From NCBI GenBank assembly GCA_947044365.1, contig OX345640.1, positions 1,545,001-1,609,000 on the forward strand: a stretch of 64,000 nucleotides of DNA, given 5' to 3'. This DNA is from Petrosia ficiformis. Its lineage: Eukaryota; Porifera; Demospongiae; Haplosclerida; Petrosiidae. Below are positions 1-12,956 of this stretch, one piece after another. The notes under the pieces were generated by a model that was not told the origin of the DNA, ran no database searches, and saw only the letters and a list, made by a program, of their open reading frames with translations. The translations under genes and the position numbers were made by a program. The number at the start of each line of letters is the position of its first letter. Position 1 is the first letter of the stretch.

Positions 1-3000
1 CAAAATCTGTCAAAAGATATGTATGTGTGTGTGTGTGTATATGTGTGTATGTGTGTACATATGTACATACGTACCTATGTATATATAATATTATATGTTT
101 GTATGTAATAGATGTAGTTTATCTCTGAGTGCCATATGAAATATACTGTGGGCGTGGCGTCATCACAGTGATGGTACATACCATGTGTTCATGAGGATGT
201 ACATGTACATGTACGCTACAACTGTTTTGTATAGCATAAAAGCTTGGAAAGAAAAGGAAACTGTTAATTGTAGAACACCATCTTGATGCAGTCAGTAGCA
301 ACATCTGAGATGTGGCATTATGGTTATGCCACATTCTGTATGTGTGGTAATCTAAGTGAACAGACTTTTAAGTGAACTAATCACCTTGTTGTTCAAATAT
401 CTTAAAATTAATTTCTGTACTTTAGGTGTAAATTGGTTATCACATAGTCGTACTGTTCTTTTCATACATATACACCACAGCTGGTTACCACAGCTGTCCA
501 GCACCTGTTCTCATGTATTCTAGAAGTTTCTTTATGTTTTTGTATAAATACTGGTTATTTATTAGTTAAATCAGTTGTTGATTATCTGTAAGCAAAATCC
601 TGTATAGTCAAGTTATTACAGTATGTTATACTACTAATACATAAAGTATGTACAAATGTATGTACATATTGGTACGTAAGTATGTACGTATGATTGTAAT
701 CATTGTATCATGTGTTTCACATACCTGAACAAGTCATCAAGACATTATTCAATTGATATCCAGGATTACATTCACAATCAAAACTTCCAATAGTGTTTGT
801 ACATACATGTATCTGTTCACAGGTTCCATTATTTTCACACTCATTAATATCTGTCAGAAAGACAATTATACATAATAATTATAATAATTTTATGTGTAAT
901 ATTTTGGATATGCATGTATATAGGCCTGCAATAGTTCATAACTTCATTATGTATGTGTGTGTGTGTGTGCTCTGCCCTCTCCTTTAACCATGTAGATGGT
1001 TCTGCATAGAACCTTGCATGACACACTAAGCTTCTATAATTATCAAAAACATCAGGTGCACCATTTATACCTTGACCAATAAAATTTCGAGTCTATGCCA
1101 CTGTTTTGTGTAGAATATTGTGGTTTCAGAAGAGGATAAAGACAAGAAGCTGTTGTTCTATGTATGGTAGTGAATCATGGACCCCTTTATCTGAACATGT
1201 GAGGAGGCTGCAAGGTTTGTGATAAGGTGTCTGAGGATAATTTTTGGGATATCAGTATAGGAGAAGAGGTGACATACTGAGGTGAGAGAGTTTGGAAAGA
1301 TGGAGAAAATGGATACTTTACTGAGTTGTAGGAGGTTGAGATGGCTGGGTTATGTGCCAAAGATGGGTGAGTGGCAGCTATCATGACAATTCCTAGTTTG
1401 TAGACCTGATGGTGGTAAGCGGGCAGTAGGAGTACAGAATTTAAGGTGGAATGATGTGATGTGAAAGATCTTAAGTTGTGTGGTATATATGATAATTAGT
1501 TTGAGCTAGCACAGGACCGTGATAGTTGGAGGTGTAACACAAATGGGTGAGCTGAATAGTGATGTCAAGAAACTGGAAGTATGTAAGAAAAATGAAAGGA
1601 AACATCGAAGAGAGAATAGTATGGCTGTGGCTGAGTCCATGCTGAAGTGCCCAGAGGGGAGGTGTGCATTTGTAGCTTAAAGTAAGGCAGGCTTTGTGAA
1701 CCACAAACAGCAGAAACACACTATATCAGCAACGACAACTATGCTATGCCATTTCTACAGCAGGTACTTTCAACCACAAGGTCTGAGAAATCACATGAAG
1801 TTCTGTTCATCTCATCCCAAGACATAGATATTGTAAAAGCACAATGTCTCTCTACCATGTGGCCTGTACCACTCATATTGAGTGAACACAGAAGATGTGT
1901 GTGTGTGTATGTGTATGCATGTATATATATACAGTACATATGCATGTATGCCAGTACATGTATGTACATACATGTATGTATGTACATTTGTAAGTATGTA
2001 CGTATGAATGTATCATGTATTTCTCATACCTGAACAAGTCATTAAGTCATCATTCAATTGATATCCAGGAAAACATTCACAAAAAAAACTTCCAAAAGTG
2101 TTTATACATCTATGATCACAGATTCTATTATTTTCACACTCATTAATATCTGTCAGTAAGGCAATATACATAATTACACTGTGTGTAATTATTTGGATAT
2201 GCATGTATGTAGGCCTGCAATGTTTCATAACTTCATATGTGTGTGTGTGTGCGTGTATGTATGTACATGTACATGTATGTATGTACTTACGTCGAATGCA
2301 CATATGTATGTACATTCGTAAGTATGTACATCTGAATTGTATGATCATTGTATCATGTATTTCACATACCTGAACAAGTCATTAAGTCATCATTCAATTG
2401 ATATCCAGGATTACATTCACACATAAAACTTCCAATAGTGTTTGTACATATCTGATTACATCTGTTTAAAGAGTCATAGAGAACTTCTTCAATATCTGTA
2501 AAAAAAATACATGTATTGGGTTACACATTGCATAACTACATATGTATTAGTTAAAGCACTGGCGTGAGTGCTGTACGAGAAATATAGCATGAGGAGTGGG
2601 GTCAAGAAATCATGTCTATGCAAACATTAAGCACCCCCAGTGCTATATTTTCTAGTACAGCACAAGCAAAACCAGTGCTTAAATGGGTTATAGTAGTTTG
2701 AATTGATAAATGTTGCCAGTGATGGAGAATAAAAACGAAGTACTTGGTGTTCTTTCACTAAACCTGAGGTAAGTGCATTGTTTTCTAGCACCAGCAAAAC
2801 CAGTGCTTTAACTGGTTTATAGTAGTTTGAATTGATAAATGTTGCCAGTGAATAAAAACGAAATACTTGATGTTCTTTCACTAAACCTGAGGAAGGGGTA
2901 TTGTTTTCTAGTGCTGGGATCAACATCCGGAAAATATAGAACCAGATGTGGTACCAAGTGTGCTATATTGAACTGTTGCTACCTTTGGTGAAGATCAATA

Positions 3001-6000
3001 TCGTATATATTATATAACTGTAAACAGAAAGCAAAAATAATTAGAACAGTAGTGGAATGAAATACAGTAACAGGATTTCATATACAAGGGGGGAGGGGGG
3101 TGGCCCTAAGATTCCTACCTCCAGCTACTCCTGCCAAAAAATAAAATTCAAATTTCCTGTACTCAGATCTTATATACTTATTAATTCAAAATTTGTGCTT
3201 TGAAGTGTCGGTATTGGTATTACATTCCATATATGGCTACATGTTCATCAATTTGTTTGCTGCCTTTTGTGATATATTATATAGTATCAGTATGTAGATA
3301 CAATTTTTAACTTACAATTACTAATGTTACACTGCACATTTAATTGTTCTGGAACTGGATAAGCAAACACACCTGGACATCCCACATTACTCTCTCTGCT
3401 AATATTAAGAAACCCATTGGTAAGCAGTCCATAAAAACTAGAGCAGGAAGCACCATCTGAACGAAGTTCTACTTGTGCAGTTTCAAATGATAAGAACAAG
3501 AAGTAGTTAGTAAGTTGACGATCACTGATGAATTGAAACGTTATTCTCTGCAAAAAAGGACATTGTGTAAGTAAAATACACTTCAACTGTGAAAACATAG
3601 AAAGGTGTGGATTACATCATCATAATTAAAGCATTTTTACAGTACAGTGTGTGTGTCTGTATAAATAAACATGCAAGCATAATATATGTGACAGGATTTA
3701 TGAAAACCAGGCTTATAGATAATTATTAATTTTGAGATATCAGTGAAAATAGGCAGTAATGGATTACTTGGGTGATCTTCGTTTTACTGCATAAAAAGCT
3801 TCACTTACCTATCCATTCATACCTTCAGAGAGGTTTGGAGACATCTCTGTGCTTCACTAGCCACTGCTAAATAAATGTGTAATCATTAATTTTAATCATT
3901 AAAAATTTGATTTAATTGGATTTTTTTCAAAATGAATGATTTGTGACTACAATGATTTAATCCCTCACTGTAGCTTTGTCTTTTGCTTGATTGGGATGTA
4001 TCATATATCATTCTAGAGCTAATTGAATGCTCTATTCAGGTAATACAAAATTTCCATTTTCAAAATTTATCCCATAAGCCTGGTTATTGCAAATTTGGTC
4101 ACGGTATTAAAACTTAAAATGATAAATTACTTCACTATTATTAGAGCAGCAATATCCAACACGATCCCATGTTGCAATAAACACTTCTTCAGTAGGTGGC
4201 GATGATATTTGTGGAAAAGCAGGAATACTAGTTCTTTCATCATTGAATCTCTCAATAACTTCAGTATCATTAGTTAATCTATACCACACAGAACCACAAT
4301 ATTGTGTATCTTGGTCAGCACAGGGTGGAGCAATGAGTGGTAAAAGTTGTGGACAAATGTTATCATCAAAGACAAGATCACCAGTGTTGATCAACTACAT
4401 ATAAACATAGAATAATTGTTAATGAAAATATTATATCTGATTTCAATAATTAAAGGTCTAGTGAATGTATCATAGTCAAGCTAACAAGAGTACATAATCA
4501 ACTACACAAACAGAATACATGTATATAGATCAGGATTTCATACAGGGGGAACCTAGGATTCCTTATAAATTAACCAACCTCCCCAATTGCATTCAAGATT
4601 ATTACTCATACAGAATAGGAAAGCACAATTAAGTGGATAGAAGATGGTGCTTTTATGAATGCCAATTGGGATCCCATCTCTCAAACTAAAAATCCTGTAT
4701 GAAACCCTGCGCTATATCTGATTTACATGATTAGTATCTATCAAAATGAAACCAATCAGTATTGCATCAGGGGCGGTGGTGGGTGGGTGTGTAGCCCCCA
4801 TGCTATAAACTCTGAGCATATCAAACTTACATATACTTCTGAAAAACCTTCAAATACATTGCCTGTATTCAGATAATGTATTGAGTCACTTGAGTGATTG
4901 AGAGATATGTTAAACAGTGTATCTTGAGCTTCAATACCAAACAGATAAAAATTGTTCAGTCGATTGCCACACTCATTGAGATCTGTCATAAAAATATATA
5001 TACATGTACATATGTTGAATCTAGACTCTTTTTCTCTGCCATCTTCAGAGCCTAGGTATGAGACTAAGGGTTAACTACACCTGCACTATCTAATCATAAC
5101 AACATTAACATACACTGTACAAATGGTAGGGCATTGTTTAACAGTTACTGGGGCATGTGTCCTAGTCTCCACCTGTTTGGCTACACCAGTGCTTGTACAA
5201 TTAAAATACTGTTTATAGTGGCTGTTTACTGATGAGTTTAGCATCTGTCCTTCAGTATTGAGTGCTTACATATAACAAAACTCATGCTACAAAATATTAT
5301 AAACTGCATTGTTGTTTAGAATAGAAGTTTAGTTCAAGAGCTATCATACTAAAGTCTGCTCACATTCACAGTGATCTCAAAATTAGGATGTGATGACCTT
5401 ATTATGTAATATAGTGTATAGTTTAATGTCATAAGATTAATACATGATTATACTGTAACTCAATAATGAAGCAATGGTTTGATTGGAGGTGTTGGTGAAC
5501 ATGAATGCCCTTTAGTTTAATGAACTTACGTTGTGTATATGATAACTCACCAATTGTGAAAGGTATAGCACAAAAACTACTGTTCCCAAAAGCAAAAGTA
5601 TATCGGTATTCATAGGTACCAGCAAGACAAGACTGGAAACTCTTGATCTCAAAACGAGCAGTATCATTATGAATAACACAAATATCACTATCATTACAAA
5701 CAGCAATATCAAAGACACCATTACTCTCTTTGTAGAGATTGAATGAAACAAGTTCAGAGTGTTCAACAATGATATCAAAGGAATCACCAATATTAGCATA
5801 TATGATGTCATTATAACACAAGGAATTGCATGCTAATGGAAAATAAAAAAATAACAATAATTATATTTTAGTTCATATATACACATGAAAATATCCATTG
5901 CAAAATGTCACAACATCACACATGTTTATTATCATTCACAAACCATGTTTAACATTTGTGAAATTTTGTTACAATATTATTGTCCCAGTGTTATTGTGGG

Positions 6001-7249
6001 TTTACAATCTGCACTGTTCACAGTAGGGGGACATTACTCAATGGAGGGGACAATATGGTCCAAAGGGACAATAATCCTAGTGAATAATGTCCAGGGAATA
6101 TTTTATTCACTCTCACACCAGTACTAGACATATGTACAATTCAAACATTATTGTGAAGAATTTAAATAAATTAAAGGGTATGAATATGCCTTTTGAGATT
6201 ATTACCGTAGCCTTGTACACAGGTTCTTTTAAGATGGCTGAGAAAAAGAGCTTGGATTAAACTGTTTGTGCATGCACTAATTAACATGCAAAATAACATG
6301 TGGTCACTAAAGTGTGTCAGTTTGCCAAGATCTACTCATGGTTTGCAGGAGATCCAAGGTGCTGTACAGAACAGAGATTACTGAATTGAAACTAGCCATA
6401 TTGATTATACTGCCTAGATTTGGCTAAGTGAAACAGACGATAGTTTCTCGGTCACTTCAGATATGTGGGAAATTAAAGAGTTAATGAGTGCATTCGCGAA
6501 CAGTTGAATCCAGGTTGCCATCCTACAGAGCCTGGGTACAACAAGGCTACATAAAATTGGGCAACAAGATATAAATAAGAAATAATCACTTACATTCGTT
6601 ACTCTCAAAGGTACAGTTAATACTGATAGATTCACTGGGTTGCATCAACAGGAAGATCACTAATCCACACACTGAAAAAACAAAGTTGTTAAAATAGCTA
6701 ATTTATTTGTTAGCACAGTTGCAACACTGTAAAAAATTGTTTGTTGTTTCATTCAATTTGGTTGGTTTGTTAATACAAAGTCATAATGTCTATAAGTATT
6801 ACAGCATGAATAATTTGTGCCCCCTACAGTACTGAGTTAGGCTATATCATGTGACAAAAGTTTACTATAGCTAGCTACTTTGACTGTGACACTGTTACTG
6901 TCAAGCAGTATGAATTATGTTTTACAGTATACGTATATAGAGTTACTTAGCTGCTTTGACAGTGACACTTATGGTCACGCAGTGTGAATGACATCTAGCT
7001 TTGCAGCCTGTCCATGGCTTCATAACAATTAGTTATGTTTATAGTTATAAAAATGAAACTCAATTAAATTGGTCAAAATAACATATCAGTTTTTACAGTG
7101 CGTTACAATTCATGTTCAGACAATCGGATGGATGGGTGGTGGACAAACAGACATGAATGAAAAATAAGTGACAATGATTTACAGGAGTTCCCAAACTAAC
7201 CGGTTATCACAAAGAATGGCCTCGGGTCTAAGCATCTTAGTAAAAACAT
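1..7249 (-). CDS. Ig-NIDO-EGF receptor-like protein, copy 1 (3' end beyond window)
   Basis: Extracellular modular protein, probably the ectodomain of a sponge-type receptor; the ligand is unknown. Exons read on the minus strand: 7249-7201 and 6671-6594 (signal peptide, hydrophobic core GLVIFLLMQ), 5832-5551 (Cys-containing Ig-like domain with an AGTYEYRY segment), 4982-4831, 4394-4131 and 3547-3316 (one NIDO domain; hallmarks [27 protein letters not shown] and a terminal SNVGCPGVF), then EGF modules 2495-2370, 2149-2030 and 850-725 (CxNTxGSFxCxCxxGYQLN). Exon phases close (phase 1 between modules). Position 1 begins just 5' of where the next NIDO exon should start, so the second NIDO, membrane anchor and any kinase lie left of the window. 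The EGF module at 850-725 carries a two-residue insertion relative to its counterpart in copy 2. A secreted matrix protein cannot be excluded from this copy alone. Confidence 0.8.
1085..1860 (+). mobile_element. Non-LTR retrotransposon relic (RT C-terminus), copy in unit 1
   Basis: The plus strand, read across several frames, gives pieces typical of the end of a LINE ORF2: [19 protein letters not shown], then [12 protein letters not shown], then [25 protein letters not shown] and a terminal C/H cluster ([20 protein letters not shown]). Stops and frameshifts interrupt it. It lies in an intron of the receptor gene, antisense to it. The same relic occurs at 27,300-28,070, so it predates the segmental duplication. 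Confidence 0.75.
2551..2683. mobile_element. Short inverted-repeat (MITE-like) element in receptor intron
   Basis: Imperfect terminal inverted repeats of about 36 bp (AAAGCACTGG...ATATAGCA against TGCTATAT...CCAGTGCTT) enclose about 60 bp. Part of one arm is repeated downstream to about 2,945. The counterpart in unit 2 is at about 28,425-28,670, so it predates the duplication. Confidence 0.55.
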
Positions 7250-8907
7250 CATTATAATTAAATTACTTGAAACAGTTTGAACACCTGCGCTCCTGCACAT
7301 ATCAACCAGTAGATCTACGTCCGCCAAGAATGTGGCTAGCTGGACGTTACGTACGTGCGTCTGGGTCCCGGGAATTATATTATGGCTTCTTCGTAGTACA
7401 AAGTCTTGTACAATTGAAGGAAAATGAAACAAGGAAAATGAAACAAGAAATGAAAAAAGGAAATGAAAAAAGGAAATGAAATAAAATAAGTTTGAGAGTA
7501 TATAGGCAAACGGGACTATATTATGGTGTTAGCTATTATAGCCAAAAGCAACAATTTATTACACAATGTATATAGGTGTGTGCATACATTTATCTAGATG
7601 GTTAATGCTATACATAATGAAATTTTCAATTTTGTCAACAGCCAATTAAAATAATTATGGTACTGAACACAAGTGGTGCGATGTTATAATCATATATATA
7701 AGTAATATTATACTGATCATGAGTAGTATTATACTGATTACAAGTGGCACAGTACTAATCATGAGTGATATATTGATCATGAGTAAGTATCATATGATCA
7801 TGTGTGGCACTGTACTAATCATGAGTGATATTACATTGATCGTGAGTAAGTATTATACTGATCACGAGTGGCGATGTACTAATCACAAGTGATATTATAT
7901 TGATTGTGAGTAAGTATCATAATGATCATGTGTGGCAATGTACTAATCATGAGTGATATTATATTGATCGTGAGTAAGTATTATACTGATCACGAGTGGC
8001 GATGTACTAATCACAAGTGATATTATATTGATTGTGAGTAAGTATCATAATGATCATGTGTGGCAATGTACTAATCATGAGTGATATTATATTGATTGTG
8101 AGTAAGTATTATACTGATCACAAGTGGCGATGTACTAATCACAAGTGATATTATATTGATTGTGAGTATCATAATGATCATGTGTGACAATGTACTAATC
8201 ATGAGTGATATTATATTGATCGTGAGTAAGTATTATACTGATCACGAGTGGCGATGTACTAATCACAAGTGATATTATATTGATTGTGAGTAAGTATCAT
8301 AATGATCATGTGTGGCAATGTACTAATCATGAGTGATATTATATTGATTGTGAGTAAGTATTATACTGATCACAAGTGGCGATGTACTAATCACAAGTGA
8401 TATTATATTGATTGTGAGTATCATAATGATCATGTGTGACAATGTACTAATCATGAGTGATATTATATTGATCGTGAGTAAGTATTATACTGATCACGAG
8501 TGGCGATGTACTAATCACAAGTGATATTATATTGATTGTAAGTATCATATGATCATGTGTGGCAATGTACTAATCATATACTAATTATAAGTATTATATA
8601 CTGATCATGAGTATTATACTAATCATGAGCATTCCATTACAGTTATTTCAGTACACTGTATTTCAGACATTTCTATTACATGTATCACTTTTGACAGTCG
8701 TAATAAGATATTTACAGGCAGACAATAGTATACATGAATATTTACAGTATAGGCCTACATGATTATAATATACAGTAAATAAATGCAAAAATATAATGAA
8801 CAAAAAAATTGTTAATTTGAGAAAACCATTTATATTGATACTGTCTCCATTATCCAAAAGTTACTTCATCCCGGATCCCACGTCCAGCCTAGGTTGACGT
8901 ATAACTT
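7250..8907. other. Intergenic stretch between MAEL pseudogene and receptor copy 1
   Basis: No gene is seen here. It holds the receptor's upstream region (7,250-7,680) and a large AT-rich minisatellite (7,680-8,640). The last part matches the MAEL 3' flank of unit 2 (35,740-35,966). Confidence 0.7.
7680..8640. repeat. Minisatellite with TGATCA palindromes
   Basis: Units such as TACTAATCATGAGTGATATT alternate with GATCACGAGTGGCGATG. Larger units of 128 and 124 bp alternate (GATCATGTGTG at 7924, 8052, 8176, 8304, 8428), giving a 252-bp higher-order period. Unit 2 has only a short unexpanded version at about 35,530-35,730, so most expansion followed the duplication. Confidence 0.9.
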
Positions 8908-9602
8908 TTAGACCACGCCCCCTCCACGTCCCATACCCGTATTATGAATACCAGTTGACACTTCGGTAACCCCATGAGAGAATGTACGACGAGGAGGATT
9001 TGGATTTGGTGATTTTATAATTCCTACAGGTTGCTCTGGCTGCTCAGGAAGATGTCTTGGAGTAATAGAGACTTTCAGTTTTGGACATAAGTGATCTGAT
9101 ATAACATAACTACATGGGACAAAATAAGACATGATGATGACATTATTAAGCATAATATGATATGATGATATGATGATGATATCACTTGGACCTAAGCCAA
9201 ATAGTACAAACACACATGTAAACATGCACGCACCCACACACACCCACACCTATATATATTAACTGTTGCCAGAGAACAGAATTTGATCTCCCGATGTTCG
9301 TGCCAACCACATCGAGTTCCAATCTCATAATCATAAACTGAAGTTCTGTTACTTGATAGAGGGTAAGAGATGGACCATGCCTAACAATGCTGGAGTCACT
9401 AGAGTTAATTGACTCACTGTACAAATCTACAAGCATTATCAATGTCTCTAACTCAAAAATATTTTCGATGAATGGAGGAACACCTAGTTAAAATAATTAT
9501 ATGCATGTATGTATATATGTGCTTGTGCATGTATGTATGTATGTCTGTATGTATGCATTGTTTGTATATATGTATGTACGTATGTATGTATGTATGTATG
9601 TA

Positions 9603-9633
<31 letters not shown>

Positions 9634-11308
9634 ATGTATATATGTATGTACATGTATGTGTGTATGTATGTACATACATTTCATGTATTTATATGTTTAC
9701 CAGCTTTGTCATATAGCCATTCCAAACAGAATTGCACTCTCTCACCATTTTCACGCTATAAATTGTTAAAAAATTCATTAAATACATTCACATATATAAA
9801 TACTCCACTGAAACGTATATTATGGATTTATGATTTAACATTACAGCTAGTATCAATGACTGTGGTACCCAAGCTGGGGTGCTTTAAAGTGTGCAATAGT
9901 TGTGTAAGAAGTTGAAATTAATTCATAACTACTATAGTAAATCAAGGTTAATACATGTAACTCAATAATGAAGCAACGAATTAAAAGTCGTCAAATACGG
10001 GAAGGATAATGATATGAAAATAGTGCAGGAAAAAAGATTGTTGGTCTAAAGTTACAAAACATTCTCTGAGGTCACAGTGGATGTGAATGTAATTTAGTGA
10101 TGATATTACTATTATAATGATATATAAAATCAACAAATCTCAATTTTGAGGTCATCATAAACATGAACACATTACTTTTACTATACACCATATGGATACC
10201 AAAATTAGTAATTAGTTAGCTCTCTGGAGAATATTGAGCATTTAAAAGAAAGTGTAGTATTATTTCCAAAGTGACTGATTGCCTCATCCATGGTTCATGT
10301 TATTCCTGCCAGCAGGGGTGTGGAAACATTGAGCTAACTGCCCGACATTTTGACCTATTTTTAACACTCTTGTCCTACTCCACATATACTTTATATACAG
10401 TTATACAGTTCAGTTTTAATTTACCGGACATTCACTAGATTTATCAGACAATATGCTGCATGACTGGCTATTTCCACACCACTGCCTGCCAGATTTCCCA
10501 GCTTAACTTTCATCCCCTTTTATTTACCTTTGCAAAAAGTAACGGAATTGATGCACTTGCTCCTTCCGATCCTGAGCTGACAAATGTTTGTAGCTGACTT
10601 AAAATATCTCGATAAACTTTAACAGCAAGTTCAAACCCATCTACTGGTATGTTGTGTGTACGATCGCTCTGACTCTGAGCCTCATACCGATACCCAATAG
10701 GAATGGGACCTGGATTAATGATATTACACATGCTGTACAAAGATGTTTGTAATAGTACTGAATTCTATATGAAGTTAGTGTATTTTACTATTATACTGAA
10801 AAACAAACATTTATTGCATAAATGACAAAATCTCACCCAGCACTAAAGCGAACTAGGGCTGGGAAAAAGTTTCAAATGTTTGAACCTTCATTCGTTTGCT
10901 GTGAATTCGAATAAAATAAAAATTGGCCAAAATGACACTTTTAGTTAGTTAACTAAACCAAAACCCTTTTAGTTAGCCTAAAATTACTTTTGTTAATTAA
11001 ACTACAACTAAACTAAACGTTTGAGAAACTAGACATACTATAACTAAAAGTAGTCATTATTGTCATACTAAAACAACACTAATACATACATACATGTATC
11101 CACACATACATACATAAATACATACATACATACACACATCGCTATGAAGAAGGGTGATGAATAGATATACAATATAGGCATCCTTACTGAGAGGAGTTCT
11201 CCCATACAATCCATGCGACCAACACGTCCTTCAGAACTGATCTGATAGTTACCTGTTCTTTTCTCGTGTTTTGCACGGAGATTATAAGCAGCCTTTTCTG
11301 CATCAGAA
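8908..11308 (-). pseudogene. MAEL: Maelstrom (MAEL) pseudogene, duplicated copy
   Basis: Decayed partial copy of the MAEL gene at 35,967-40,628. Recognisable remnants are exon 2 (11308-11189), exon 5 (10709-10528, with the IPIGYRYEAQSQSD segment of the Maelstrom domain), exon 6 (9757-9703), exon 7 (9483-9250) and exon 8 (9109-8908). Exon 1 is absent because the duplication ends in intron 1. Exons 3 and 4 are absent because unit 1 lacks the sequence matching about 38,490-39,800. The exon 2 acceptor is deleted too. In exon 8 one base is missing in the arginine/glycine-rich tail near 8,920, so the frame ends early in GRGGGVV. No functional Maelstrom can be made. Transcription as a non-coding or small-RNA precursor is possible but nothing in the sequence shows it. 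Confidence 0.9.
9495..9680. repeat. ATGT microsatellite in MAEL pseudogene intron
   Basis: (ATGT)n with GTGT and CATG variants. Open frames through it on both strands are periodicity artefacts. Unit 2 has a related array at about 37,150-37,265. Confidence 0.9.
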
Positions 11309-11509
11309 TTAAAATTGAATCTGGGATAAGACTAGCTTGTATCTCCTACTTCTTGAGAAAGGGGAAAAAGTAAGGATTTCTCTGACAGCATTACAGACTA
11401 TTTATTACTGTAATGACTAACTGGTGCTAGTCTTTTATTATAGCTGACAGTAAAATCTCAAAGTATTTTATGTACTGCCTGTGGTGTTTCCAGACTTGTC
11501 CCTCATTAA

Positions 11510-12105
11510 GGTGGTACTAGGGAGTGGGCGGATGCGACTCCAAACAGTTTCAAAATAGAATATTATATAATATGACTCTAACCTAGTGTAATAGCAACCT
11601 TCAAATCTTCCGATCAGCTTTATATTGTCCTGTAATTGAAGAAATATTGTTAAAATTGCCATTTTTCCCCAATTAAGATAAGTACAAAACCACAAAAGCC
11701 ACGCCCACCATACATGGCGTGCACCAAGTACAATGTATTTTCAGAAAAGTTACGAAGCCGTTTTCTGCAAATTCATTTTACTTTTAAAGTTACAAGAGGC
11801 TGAAGAAAGCTGAATTCTGTAGCTTTTCACTGAAACCATAAAATTTACCTTTCTAGACACTACCAAACTCCGATCTTTCTCAGAGAGCAACTACAGTTAC
11901 CCCGCCATTGTTTCCCACCCACCGCCGTGTTTAGCTTTGTTTCTGAAAATAAACTATCAGTGAAAACATTTAGGCCCAATAATTATACCCCCGGGTGGGT
12001 GTGGCTTCCAAAAAATACAGAATGGAACCAGATTGTATGCAGCAAGAAGCTTGCAAGACTAGAAACTGATTGGAGTAGCATCCGCCCACGGAAAAGACTA
12101 CAACC
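11510..12105. mobile_element. piggyBac-type MITE with TTAA target duplication
   Basis: A 596-bp insertion flanked by TTAA (11506-11509 and 12106-12109). Its ends are inverted repeats (GGTGGTACTAGGGAGTGGGC against the complement of GCCCACGGAAAAGACTACAACC). Unit 2 retains the exact empty site, CCCTCATTAAATTTG, near 40,350. Insertion therefore happened after the segmental duplication, or only on this copy. No transposase is encoded, so it is non-autonomous. Confidence 0.9.
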
Positions 12106-12257
12106 TTAAATTTGTAATGGAATCGCCCCACATTACTTAAGCCTGATTAGATAGTATTTTTGCTATTTATCTATTCAGGGTAGGACTAGTGTCACCATTT
12201 CTAACAGTAACTTCATAGTTTATGAAACTTGGCCTAAGTGCAAAATTTATTAAGAGT

Positions 12258-12660
12258 ATATAGAGTACGCAACGAATATTCGGTCGGACACAGCATATAT
12301 TCGGACGTCACGCTTACTCAACTAGCAGTTCAATTGTACTGGTTTAGGTATAATCTTGTAACTTGCAACTAAACTGTTTCGCACTGCCAGTTTGGATTCG
12401 ATTCGTCGAATCTGTATCTTTGGAGAAAAGAAAAAATGCTATATTTCGGACTCGCCCATGTTCGGAAAAAATCATCCTTTTTCGTACACATTGTTTTACT
12501 CTTTCTAGAAAAAAGATAAAAGATGGGTTTCAGTTTTAATACAATCTCCTATTAATACTCTACTAGATTACCGGCACAACAACAGAATGCTCCGTTGCGT
12601 AAGAAAGTTAGTTTTGCAGCTCTATAAGGGAGGTGTGGCTGTAATAGTCGGACACGTGAT
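12258..12660 (+). repeat. Left terminal inverted repeat of the pogo-like element
   Basis: Reverse-complement match to 19,440-19,837 over roughly 400 bp, with scattered mismatches. Shared blocks include GCAGTTCAATTGTACTG, TATATTTCGGACTCGCCCAT and AGATTACCGGCACAACAACA. Such long repeats are unusual for pogo elements, whose ends are usually a few tens of bp. Confidence 0.92.
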
Positions 12661-12956
12661 TTTGATTCCAGGGACCTCGTGTATACTTTTTGTGATTACT
12701 GTTTGTGTAATTATATACATATTCTCATAACCAAGTAAGTATTTGACTTGATTACTAAGAAACTATGGTGTAAAAAAACTCAAACAAATGTTTTTCTCTA
12801 GCTATTCTGTATTTGCTTTTTTGTTTGTTTTCCTTTTGTATAACGATCCTTGTTATAGTTTATGCTACTGATTAAAATTTAAAACATGAGTGACATTTTG
12901 CCCTGCACCTCCTACTTTAATTTAATTTTTTTTATCTTTTAGAAATATATACGAAT

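Larger units (their letters stand above)
1..12238. repeat. Tandem segmental duplication, unit 1
   Basis: This stretch is collinear with about 23,718-40,488 in the same orientation: position 1 matches 23,718, and homology runs through the receptor exons, the intronic retroelement relic, the MAEL exons and MAEL intron 1. It stops abruptly after 12,238, where unit 2 continues into MAEL exon 1 and unit 1 does not. The left end of the unit lies outside the window. Small insertions, deletions and private mobile elements separate the copies, so the duplication is not very recent. Confidence 0.93.

Noticed and set aside
1085..1860. A host gene antisense to the receptor
   Set aside because: The recognisable peptide pieces are the degraded end of a non-LTR reverse transcriptase, with several stops and frame changes.
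9470..9920. Long open frames rich in Met-Tyr-Val-Cys or Thr-His-Ile on both strands
   Set aside because: These are translations of (ATGT)n; all frames stay open because the repeat has no stop. The same applies to 20.9, 22.3, 24.9-25.4, 26.5-26.9 and 37.2 kb.
8908..11308. A second functional Maelstrom gene
   Set aside because: Exons 1, 3 and 4 are absent, the exon 2 acceptor is deleted and exon 8 has a frameshift.
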